From Haliotis asinina (taxonomy: Eukaryota; Mollusca; Gastropoda; Lepetellida; Haliotidae), in assembly GCF_037392515.1 (NCBI RefSeq), contig NC_090280.1:75318504-75382503 (forward strand): a stretch of DNA of 64,000 bases, given 5' to 3'. Below, piece by piece: positions 55,697 through 64,000 of this stretch. Each line of letters starts with the position of its first letter. The stretch's first letter is position 1. Under the pieces are notes generated by a model. That model did no database searches. It worked only from the letters and a program-made list of their open reading frames with translations, and had not been told where the DNA came from. The position numbers and the translations under genes were made by a program.

Positions 55697-58600
55697 CTGC
55701 AACATGGAGGTTTTCATGTTTCCATTAAATGACATTTTGAAGTTGTTAGGATGAACAAGGGAGATAATTCCGCAAAAAAAAGCAAACTCTTTACTCCAGT
55801 ATGATCATGCTTAACTAAAGTTTCAAAATATTTTCATTTTGTAGTAAGTGTGATGAATAAGGCAGACGGCTCCATGGATATAGAACTTCATTATCTAAAT
55901 GAGTACCACCTTGCTTCATAAATGTTTCACTTGAAAATATTAATATCTACATCAAAATCATCTAACTTATTATAATGTATTAATTCCATTTGATTGCCAG
56001 ACCTTTACAAGCAAGATAATCCAAAAGGCATATTAAAACCGAAATGATTTATACCATTTCCAGTGACTCACCATGACTATCCAAAGAATCTGAAGAACAT
56101 CAAAGAAGGAGGCATCTTCTCCAGGAATACTTTCCAGTACAGCGGCTATGATATTAGGTGTCCAGCTGAAAAAAATATCAGTGTTTACTGTAACCAAGGG
56201 GATCATTCAGTAAGTCCTGTAGCAAGCCTAATTTGATTTTCCAGTATGGCTGCTGGCACAGCGGCCATATTGAACATGTGAGAACCTCTTGAACAACATA
56301 GAGTATCTCACCAGTGAGGTTCATTGGTCCAGTGATTTCTAGGAATATATTTATGATGGATACTGGACAAATAATCCATGACATACCTGAGTAGCGTTTT
56401 CAAGAAAAGGTGTGCACAGCTGATTGCTTTATCTGACTTACTCAGTATATTTCTTTGTCTGATGCACTACTCAGCAGTAGTGGCGGTGGTATATAAATGT
56501 TCAAGTCTGGACACCACAGTCCAGTACAATATAACATCACGATCTACGCAGTTGGGATAACTTGATGTGTCAGTGAAATTTGAGAGCCTGACACCCGCGA
56601 TCCTGTTAATTCGCCTCTTACGCCAAGCATTGTTTGGTAAAGACCAATTCTATCCTGGATCTTCATGGGTACTTAGTTTACGAGAATACAAAACACATGC
56701 CTAATAGAACAAGAGCATTGACTGAAATAATTGGGTCAAATACTATTTCATTTCAGTTTCAAATCATTATTGACCAATTTTGTTAACCTATTTCTTGATA
56801 CCTGTATTCCTTAAAGGGGTATGATGTTGGTATTTATGTATGATACTGGTACTCGAAATATATTTTTCAAAAATACCGAATCCACTAAATGGGGTGGTGC
56901 ATTATATATAGGTGGTCACTATACATAAGAAAATGAGACAGGCTCATGTGTGTTTCAGTCAAGTAAGCTAAGCGCTGTGAGACTGAAAACATATAGTCAC
57001 ATCATGTCTAGGTTGTTCCAATATACTTTTTTCTCATAACTTTTTAAGTTTTTTAAATGTTCATCTCAAATTATTAAATACTCTTAAGACACTGAGTGAG
57101 TGAGTGATATTCCAACTATATATCGGCAGTCTGTAAGTAATCAAGTCTGGACCAGACAATCCAGTGATCAACAGCATGAGCGCTGATCTATGCTATTGAG
57201 ATACAATAGACGTGTCAACCACTTCAGCAAGTCTGACCACCTGATCAAGTTAGTCACCTCTAACGACAAGAATGGGTTACAGAAGATCAATTCTAACCCG
57301 GATCTCCACAGTCCCTTAGACAGCAACTCACCAAAATAAGAAGACCAAGAAGATGAGAGCAAGCTTGAGTCGCACAGCCTCAACCAGGTCTCGCTCGGAG
57401 TGTGTGTACTTCCCTGAGCTGACGATCAGCTGTTTCCGAACTGACAGACAAACAATCATCAATATTATAATGAGCCGACCATAATCAGCTGTCTCTGAAC
57501 TGACAGATATACATATGTCAAATCTAAACAGGGGACTAGCTAAGAATTATACAGTGATGAGAATGAAAAAGATCCAAACATTTTTAGATGGTTACACAAA
57601 ATATATACATATGTAACAAGTCAGCTATGAACAGAATATTCACGAGGTGAATAAACAGCAAGGCGTTTTAAGGGCGTTTTGGACAGTGGCACATCCTGTT
57701 CATGTTCGCTTCTACACAGGCAGTCAGAATGCCAGACTGACAATATTGATCTAAACATATGTATAGTTCATGACAATGGACTGATAAGAGACAACCATGG
57801 ACGGATAAGAGACATACATGGACGGATAACAGAATCTATGGACAGATAAGAGACATATGGACGGATAAGAGACATCTTTGGACAGATAAGAGATCGATAT
57901 ATGTGGACAGATAAGAGATCGATATATGTGGACGTATAAGAGACATCTATGGACAGATAACAGACAACCATGAATGGATAAGAGACATCTATGGACAGAT
58001 AAGAGACATTTATGGACAGATAAGAGACATATGGATGGATAAGAGACATCTATGGACAGATAAGAAACATATATGGACAGATAAGAGATATATATGGACG
58101 GATAAGAGTCACAACCATGAATGGATAAGAGTCATGTATAGATGGATAAGAGACAACTATAGGATAAGAGACATGTATGGATGGATAAAGAGGCATGGAC
58201 AGTTCGCAATACTTTAATTTGGCCATTAGGGCCTGTTGCTGTTTGCAGGCTTTGATATCTGAATGAAATCTGCAGGCCCCTTCTGTCAAACCAGTAAATA
58301 CAAAACTGACAACTAGTACACCGTACACAGTTTCACACTGTTCTACAAAATCAGTGACGCGTATGGTGCAGAGAGAAGCTTTTATTTGTTAAAGACTGGT
58401 TTTGACATTCCTTAATGCACAAAGTGCTGAAATACCAAGAAGTGAAATGGTGAGTTATCGTAACATGATGGATCATGGATGGTCCCTGATTGTTAGCAAA
58501 CAAATAAATTATGGGAAAGATTCCTCTTGAAACAAAAATTGACAGATAATTTTCTGAAAACCACAAGGTACTGCAAATATTTCAAAACTGTCATCCTGAT

Positions 58601-58835
58601 ACAATATCAACTGGCACTGGGCCTCTGTGCTAGTAATTATTTCAAACGCATGGACTTGTTGCCAGAGGAAGATGTATCAATGCCATGATGATATTTGGAA
58701 GGAGACCCTCCCAGATACCTACTGGTTCTTGCAGCATAGAAGAATATGATAGGGTTGATGAAGAGGACAAACAACACTGGAACGAAGAAGCAGAGGAAGA
58801 GCATTGTCCACTCTAGGTTCCGCGTCCCGTAGCAT
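55466..58835 (-). CDS. GPR143-like: GPR143 (OA1)-like receptor, last four exons
   Basis: Exons 58723-58835, 57332-57440, 56072-56165 and 55466-55696 join in one frame with GT-AG introns. They give helices 5-7 and the tail of a seven-helix receptor. The match to the ocular albinism type 1 family rests on a Cys before helix 5, the intracellular-loop pattern KxxYTHSERDL (YTENERR in human), W-TPNII after helix 6, and ICNPCQALLNCLAYYGW in helix 7 (ILNPAQGFLLSLAFYGW in human). Human GPR143 is a melanosome receptor that binds L-DOPA; the role in this animal is unknown. Earlier exons are not visible: upstream lies the DIRS-like element and the window edge. The stop codon is at 55466-55468. Confidence 0.82.
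56072..56165 (-). CDS. GPR143-like: GPR143-like exon C
   Basis: Acceptor tttttcag|CTGGAC, donor GTCATG|GTGAGT. Encodes WTPNIIAAVLESIPGEDASF, then FDVLQILWIVM, the start of helix 7. Confidence 0.85.
56462..56680 (-). repeat. SINE-A copy in receptor intron
   Basis: 'gtggcggtggtatataaatg', 'tcaagtctggacaccacagt', 'gcctgacacccgcgatcctg', 'ctggatcttcatgggta'. Confidence 0.82.
57092..57325 (-). repeat. SINE-A copy abutting receptor exon B
   Basis: 'gagtgagtgagtgatattcc', 'gtctggaccagacaatccag', 'gtctgaccacctgatcaagt', 'cggatctccacagtccc'. It ends within 10 bp of the exon B donor. Confidence 0.88.
57332..57440 (-). CDS. GPR143-like: GPR143-like exon B (loop 3, helix 6)
   Basis: Acceptor gtctgtcag|TTCGGA, donor TTTTG|GTGAGT. 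Encodes RKQLIVSSGKYTHSERDLVE, then LKLALIFLVFLF. Confidence 0.85.
57776..58195. repeat. 21-bp minisatellite
   Basis: About 20 units of 'atggacagataagagacat' plus two bases, with variants of 'ggacggata' and 'ggatggata'. In an intron of the GPR143-like gene. Because 21 is a multiple of 3, it yields long open frames on both strands that are not genes. Confidence 0.93.
58723..58835 (-). CDS. GPR143-like: GPR143-like exon A (helix 5)
   Basis: Acceptor ttgtcttcag|ATGCTA, donor AACCA|GTAGGT. Encodes CYGTRNLEWTMLFLCFFV, a hydrophobic helix and NPIIFFYAART. The alternative donor four bases downstream would put the next exon out of frame. Confidence 0.85.
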
Positions 58836-58972
58836 CTGAAGACAAGACCATACAGTTGGTCACATTCATACTCTTTGATAATAATCTCCACATGTATCAA
58901 AGAAGTTGCAGTTTTGAACACTTAAAACAGTAAAATATCATAGGAGGGTTTATACACTGTTTACTATAGTTT

Positions 58973-59265
58973 ATAACATTTTTGATTAAATGTCATTTTT
59001 TATACTTACCTGGTAGAAAGCCAACAATGCCCACGTGAGTGGCGCTTACTCAATTTCTCTCATAACACAGTCTACAAAAAGTAGAGATGCGAGGTCAACA
59101 TACGGGCGGTAGGTCACCCAGGTCACGAGATGACCTGGACACGTCATTCCCTTACCCAGCGAGGCAGACAACAAAACCCTCAGGAGGGGAGGCTGGGCGG
59201 GAACTCCCGACTGTTGGCTTTCTACCAGGTAAGTATAAAAAATGACATTTAATCAAAAATGTTAT
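58973..59265. repeat. Perfect 53-bp inverted repeat at element 3' end
   Basis: 58973-59025 and 59213-59265 are exact reverse complements (starting 'ataacatttttgattaaatg'), separated by 187 bp. A third, diverged copy in the left-arm orientation follows at about 59266-59310 ('acttatcaggtaagaaagcc'). A small hairpin 'ccaggtcacgagatgacctgg' split by its loop lies between the arms. Confidence 0.95.
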
Positions 59266-59310
59266 ATTTTTTACATACTTATCAGGTAAGAAAGCCAACA
59301 ATGCCCAGAA

Positions 59311-59640
59311 TGGCACAGAGGCGGAGGGCTGAGAGCGTGGACGCGAGACCTCGCCCGTGCGTCTCTACGTAAAGAGGAACCAAGAAACCCTGAGGAGAGC
59401 GATCCACCGGCATCCGCCTCCGCACTAGAGGGCGGGTAGGACACCAACCGCTGTCCGGACATCTCCGATAAGGAGGAGGGATCGGCCGACAACCCCGGAA
59501 GGGAAACCCAACACGAGAAAAGACAACTCAACACTGAAGGAGTGGAGAGAAGCAACAGAAAAGTTTATTTGAGGCAAAAAGGGTGTGTAGCTGAGGTCCC
59601 CAGCTTGGCACCATACGAGAGGCGGGGGAGTGTAGGCCGC
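59311..59640 (-). other. 3' non-coding region of the DIRS-like element
   Basis: GC-rich, between the recombinase stop and the third repeat copy. Open frames here are short and lack recognisable domains. Contains 'aagagaggc'-type purine runs. Confidence 0.6.
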
Positions 59641-60800
59641 CTAAAGAGGAGCAGCCCCGCGCCGAATTAAAGGGTAAGGACCCCCCGTTCTTTGCTGGGC
59701 AAAGACCTGGGGTCCTAGCCTTGAAATGCCCGCCTGATCCTCGTTGGAGAGGGTTCGTAAATAGTGGTTGGCGAACACCAAGCCAGACTTCCAGAAGCAG
59801 CCCGCCATGATGTCCACCACCGCAATGTTGCGGTGATAAGCCATGGTGGCCGAGACGGCCCTGATCTCGTGTGGGTTGGTTCGAGTCGGAAGAGGTCTGT
59901 CCTGGCCTTTGTAGGCCTCTATGATGGCCGACCGAAGGTATACCCCAAGAGCTCTCCGATCAATCTCCCTTTTGCTCCTCTGGGAGTGAGGGAGGAAGAG
60001 CCTCCGCCGCCCCCGCCTAAGGGAGCGGGTACGGTCGGTATACACTCGGAGAGCCATGACAGGGCAGAGAGAGAGTGCTCCTTCCTCCGTCGGGTCTACC
60101 AACGGCCCGAAGGAAGGGATGTGGAAGGTACGTCCCAGTTCGTCTGCCTGTTGGTTCTTGCAAACGAAGTCGGGGGCGAGGCCCAAGGACGCAGATCCTC
60201 CATCCGTGGCCTCAAATCTCAGGAGATCTGCCTGAAGAGCGTGAAGCTCCGATATTCGGGCCGCCGAGGCCATGGCCACTAGAAAGGTGGTCTTCACCGT
60301 GACGCGGGGGAGGGGAACCTCTTCCAGAGGCTCATAAAAATCTGACTTGAGGTGGTCAAGGACCACTGCCAGATCCCACTCAGGAGCCCTCGGCTTGCGC
60401 CGACCCTCCGCCTGTCGGAAAGACTTGATGAGCTCCCTCAGTACAGAAATGTCCAGTCCCTCCAGCGACCTCTTCCTTATAACGGACATGATGGCCGCCA
60501 GATTGGTGTTAATGGAGGAGGCCTTGAGCCCTCGAACGTTGCGCAAGTGAACCAGATAATCAGCTATCTGGGGAAGAGTGGCAGAACCGGCCTCCACGCC
60601 GTTGTCTTCACAGAAGGAGGAAAAGGAACCCCACTGGAAGTCGTAGAGCTTCTGCGTGGTTTTCCTCTGTGAGGAAGCCAAGGCCGAGGCTACTCGCTTG
60701 GAGTATCCACTGTTCCTGAGCCCCCTTTGAATACAAGCCAAACGTGCAGATCGAATACCTGAGGGTTTTCGTGAACACGGCCGCTTGGCTTGCTTATGAG
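59641..60800 (-). CDS. Tyrosine recombinase (YR) of the DIRS-like element
   Basis: About 385 residues to the TAG at 59641. The N-terminal core-binding part reads YSKRVASALASSQRKTTQKL and 'LVHLRNVRGLKASSINTNL'. The catalytic part has Arg in ASAARISELHAL, HxxR in NPHEIRAVSA, a Trp/His position in MAGCFWKSG and the nucleophile Tyr in FANHYLRTLS (near 59757). It would integrate the DNA copy by strand exchange. No ATG marks the start: the frame stays open back to 62655, but that part overlaps the RT in another frame, so the left limit given is approximate. Confidence 0.88.
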
Positions 60801-62891
60801 AAGGCCCCTCCGGTGAGGGATCTGAACGGGATCCTGCAGACAGAGTCTGCGAAGGGGAACGAACCAGGGCCGGGCAGGCCACATGGGAGCCACCAGAAGC
60901 AGTCTGATGGACTTGGTGGTCTGAAGCTTGGCCACTACCTGTGCTAGAACCGCTGGGGGAGGGAAGGCATAAGCGTCCATCCCTTCCCACTCTAACGACA
61001 GTGCATCGACGGCCCAGGCCGCTGGGTCCGGCACGGGGGATACATAGATCGGGAGCTGGCAGTTCAGCTTGGTGGCAAACAGATCCAACATGGGCCTGCC
61101 GAACTGGAGACAGAGGGACTGAAACGTCCGCGGGTTCAGTTGCCACTCTGTCGAAGGAGGCGCGTCCGGCCGGGAGAGAACATCTGCCAGGACGTTCTTG
61201 GCTCCTGGAATGTGAACTGCATGGATGCTCAGGCAGAGCCTGTCTACCAGTTCGAACAGGCGGAGGGTCAGGTCTAGGAGAGGAGTGGCTCTGGTGGAGC
61301 CTTGACGGTTGATCGTCCAGGCTGCGACTGAGCTGTCCGTGTGGACCAGTAAGGTCTGGTGCCTGAGGGGAACGGACCAATGGAGGATGGCAAGTCATAC
61401 GGCGTCCAACTCCAGCACATTGATGTGCCGGTCCTGCTGGGCTGCCGACCAGGTACCTGCCGTCTGGTCCGACCCCAAGTGAGCGCCCCATCCTTGGGTG
61501 GAGGCGTCCACGAAAAGGTGACTGGTCGGGAGAGGTGTCCTTAGGGGAACCCCTTTGAGGACGTTGTCGTCCACTTGCCACCAGGTGAGGAAGTGTCTGA
61601 GGTGAGGTGGGAGACTTATTGGGTGAAGACAGTGGGTCTCCCTGACGTGCTCGTTGAGGAACACCTGAAGAGGTCGGAGCATCAGCCTCCCCCTTATGGT
61701 TAGGTCCTGGGCTGACGTCAGGAGGCCCAATATCCGCTGCCACTGCCTGAGGGACAGGGGCTCTGATAGTGCCCGAGTCATCAGGGGCGCTAGCCTGGTC
61801 ATCCGCTCCTTGGGTACAAAAGCCTTGAAGGCTACTGTATCCAGTATGGCACCTAGGTATTGGAGAGAGGTGGTTGGTACCAGGTCCGACTTCTCCAGGT
61901 TCACTAGCCACCTTAGGCGTCGAAGGAGGTGGATGACGAGGTCCCGTTGCGCCTCGAGAATGGAGGGCGAAGGGTTGTGAGCGAACCCATCGTCCAGGTA
62001 CATAAGGAATTGGACCTGGAGTTCGTGGAGGAACTGGACGATGGGTTGGGTCACACGAGTGAACAGCCATGGGGCAGAGGAAATCCCGAACGGGAGGACA
62101 TTCCACTGAAAGTGCCTGCCCCCCAGGACGAAATGGAGGTACCTGCAATCCGCCAAGTGAATGGGGATGTGCAGGTACGCATCCTGGAGGTCGAGGGACA
62201 CCATGTAGTCCGAGGGCTCCAGTAACCGCATGACTGATGGAACAGTCAAGAGTCGAAAATATGGCGGCTGTTCGAGGTAGGAGGAGTTGAACTCCTTCAA
62301 GTCGTGAATCAGCCGCCATTTCCCCGAGTTGCGTTTGGGCCTGACAAAAACGGGGGAATAGAACCCGGGAGTCAGATCCTGGAGGGGGATTTCCTGAACT
62401 GCCCCCTTGGAGACTAGAGACTCCACCTGCTCTAAGGTGAGTTGGAACCTGACCGAGTCCATCGGACGTTCCACCGGAGAGCAGGTTAGAGGGGGCAGAG
62501 AGGAGATCGGGATGCGGAAGCCACGCTCCAGGATCCGACACACGAATGGGTCTAGTCCTAGCTGACGCCAGTTTGGGACAAAGAGGCTCAAGCGGCCGCC
62601 AACGGGTCCGTCGAATGGAGGAATGATAGGTGGCGGAAGGATTGGCGGGCACCAAGAGTCACTTCTTCTTGGACGCCCACTTGCCCTTGTTCCGCTTCCG
62701 CGGAGTGCCCTTGCTGGGGGTTTGGAATCCCTGGTTAGCCTGGCTGGGCTGGTTGGACTGGTTCGTGGGTCCTCGGCCACGACCTCCGAACCGAAAGTCC
62801 ACCTTCCCTGTCCGCTTCCTAGGAGTGGATTGGTCTGCTGGAGGACCTCCCTGACGCTTGCGGGGGGTGGAGCCTGCTGAGGGTCCGCCAC
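60690..62891 (-). pseudogene. Reverse transcriptase-RNase H of the DIRS-like element, one in-frame stop
   Basis: RT motifs in order: WRLIHDLKEFN (near 62300), VSLDLQDAYLHIPI, NVLPFGISSAPWLFTRV, and the active site FLMYLDDGFA (near 61995). RNase H follows with LFVDASTQGWGAHLG (first Asp), NVLELDAV (Glu), TDSSVAAW (Asp) and NVLADVLSR (Asp). The TGA at 61395-61397 falls right after LELDAV, where one base change from an Arg codon would explain it; the frame then continues to 60690. No ATG at the start: it overlaps the gag-like frame by about 230 nt in the +1 frame, so expression by frameshift or re-initiation is inferred. Confidence 0.88.
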
Positions 62892-64000
62892 CCGTCATGA
62901 TCCGATTGGTTAGGTCCTGCTGCTGGATCTCATGGCGAGTGCGGAGAGCTTCTGGGATTTCCCCCGCGAACAAGGTGTCTGCCGACACTGAGGCGTGACG
63001 GAGGGAGTCCCTAATCTCCGGAGGGAGATTAGTGCGCCCCAGGAAGCCTTCCCGTCTGAGGTTGGTAATGGCAGCTGAAATCCTAGCAGCCGACAGGGTG
63101 ACTTGTGCCACTCCGCCAGCTACCGCTCCAAATGCCCTATACAGAGGTTCCTCACCCTGTTCCATCCCTGCCTCCTTGGCGAAAGTGGTCATAGCTTGGC
63201 AGGCGTGAGCAACATAGTTGCTCAGCCCCACAATGGATCTGGCCTCCTTGTCCAAATGGATAAGGTGATTGTCCGACACCTTGTGGGGTACCCCAGCAGA
63301 AGCAACACGAGAGATATCGGGGTCCAAGGAGGGAGGATCTAAAGGAATGGGCGAGTTCGCCACTGGAAGCCTGATCCTCTGTTTGTCTGAGAGGAGGAGC
63401 TGAGGGGTAAGGCGACCTGGTCTGGCGGTGGCAATAGCCTCCTTCAGTTCCTTAGCGGCTGCTTCAAGGAAGCGGTGCGGAGGGAGGACTTTCCGAGGGG
63501 AGAGAACACAGTCTTCAAGGCAGAAAGACTCGCCTCTCGCCCTAGAAGCGGCAGAAGGTTGATCGTCCACCTCCGCCAACACCACACCGGTGTATTCCGC
63601 AATTGCCTCCAGTCTAGACGCAGAGTCAGAGACTGGAGGGTTAGGCTCTGGAAGGACAGGGTCGCTGTCATCCCCCACCTCCTCCGGGAGGATAGGAATA
63701 AGTGGAGGGTCTCTTGTGTTAATGAACTCCCTAGAGGGGGAGGACCTGGGAGAAGGAGAGCGCCTCGGGGAGTGAACAGGCGTCCGCCTCCGGAGGCGGA
63801 GCGGAGAGGAGGGTTCTGCGGAACGTGCCGATGTGGGCGGACCAAGGCGTTGATCAAGGATGGACTCCACTAACCCTTTAACGGAAAGGAGAAGCCTCTC
63901 TGAGCGAACCTGCTCCCTGTCACGAGACTTCTTCGCTTTTTTCTCCTTCCTTCTCTTCTTCTCCTTCCTCCCCTCCAGTGATACGGCTACGTCCTCCCTC
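62659..64000 (-). CDS. Gag-like protein of the DIRS-like element (partial)
   Basis: The frame is open from the window edge to the TGA at 62659-62661 (at least 446 codons). It has a Lys/Arg-rich coil (near 63920), a Ser/Pro/Arg-rich segment, a middle helical region (SNYVAHACQAMTTFAKEAG, FGAVAGGVAQVTLSAARIS) and a basic C-terminus with two TPRKR repeats, a GGRGRG box and final KKK. No zinc knuckle is visible. The role as nucleic-acid-binding structural protein is inferred from position and charge. Confidence 0.75.
   Translation of the reverse strand, partial: REDVAVSLEGRKEKKRRKEKKAKKSRDREQVRSERLLLSVKGLVESILDQRLGPPTSARSAEPSSPLRLRRRTPVHSPRRSPSPRSSPSREFINTRDPPLIPILPEEVGDDSDPVLPEPNPPVSDSASRLEAIAEYTGVVLAEVDDQPSAASRARGESFCLEDCVLSPRKVLPPHRFLEAAAKELKEAIATARPGRLTPQLLLSDKQRIRLPVANSPIPLDPPSLDPDISRVASAGVPHKVSDNHLIHLDKEARSIVGLSNYVAHACQAMTTFAKEAGMEQGEEPLYRAFGAVAGGVAQVTLSAARISAAITNLRREGFLGRTNLPPEIRDSLRHASVSADTLFAGEIPEALRTRHEIQQQDLTNRIMTGGGPSAGSTPRKRQGGPPADQSTPRKRTGKVDFRFGGRGRGPTNQSNQPSQANQGFQTPSKGTPRKRNKGKWASKKK

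Larger units (their letters stand above)
58973..64000 (-). mobile_element. DIRS-like tyrosine-recombinase retrotransposon (5' end outside window)
   Basis: Minus-strand order is gag-like, RT with RNase H, then a tyrosine recombinase, and no DDE integrase. That is the hallmark of DIRS/Ngaro-type elements, which integrate without target duplication. GC content is clearly higher than in the flanking DNA. The 3' non-coding end (58973-59640) carries a 53-bp inverted repeat plus a third copy. The left terminus lies outside the window, so the terminal-repeat type cannot be settled. Confidence 0.85.

Noticed and set aside
60800..62655. N-terminal part of the 1004-codon minus-strand frame as a gene
   Set aside because: It overlaps RT motifs in another frame, is Pro/Ser/Arg-rich without domains and starts at TTG; only the recombinase end is supported.

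Overview
The window is animal nuclear DNA, most likely from a vetigastropod mollusc such as an abalone (Haliotis). The evidence is multi-exon genes with consensus GT/AG introns, a metazoan-type F-box gene, and dozens of copies of two short interspersed repeats. Those repeats end in (ACTC)n and carry the cores 'gtctggaccagacaatcca' and 'gcctagtggttaaagcg', which I associate with abalone sequence. The species call is an inference.

Layout. (1) 2727-23951, minus strand: a complete gene for an FBXO21-type F-box protein. I reconstructed twelve exons by hand; all splice phases agree and the product is 610 residues. It has an N-terminal F-box, a SirB1/transglutaminase-like middle and a C-terminal YccV/HspQ-like domain. 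The 3' part of exon 7 is present in eight tandem copies of 121 bp. The introns are full of SINEs and small DNA transposons. (2) 24000-30480: intergenic sequence with SINEs, a 62-bp minisatellite and no convincing gene. (3) 30481-31777 and 44690-45986: two 1297-bp Tc1-like transposons in opposite orientation, near-identical, each carrying different lesions. (4) 34401-36536, minus: three tyrosine-rich open segments that may be receptor-tail exons (weak). (5) 41979-43334: a decayed non-LTR retrotransposon inserted inside a SINE with a 7-bp target duplication, next to a fossil mariner/Tc1 transposase. (6) 49986-50183, minus: a 65-residue single-pass membrane protein. (7) 50791-51005: a 199-bp insertion flanked by an 8-bp duplication, with 33-bp repeated ends and a hammerhead-ribozyme-like core. 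(8) 55466-58835, minus: the last four exons of a GPR143 (OA1)-like seven-helix receptor. (9) 58973-64000, minus: a GC-rich DIRS-like retrotransposon with gag-like, RT-RNase H and tyrosine-recombinase frames, cut by the window edge and probably lying in an upstream intron or the 5' flank of the receptor gene.

The host genes are not an operon or pathway. FBXO21 is a ubiquitin-ligase adaptor and GPR143-like a membrane receptor. Most of the rest is transposon-derived. The observations most worth following are the exon-7 array, the small hammerhead-like element, the DIRS-like element with its 53-bp palindromic arms, and the shared 3' tail of two unrelated SINE families.
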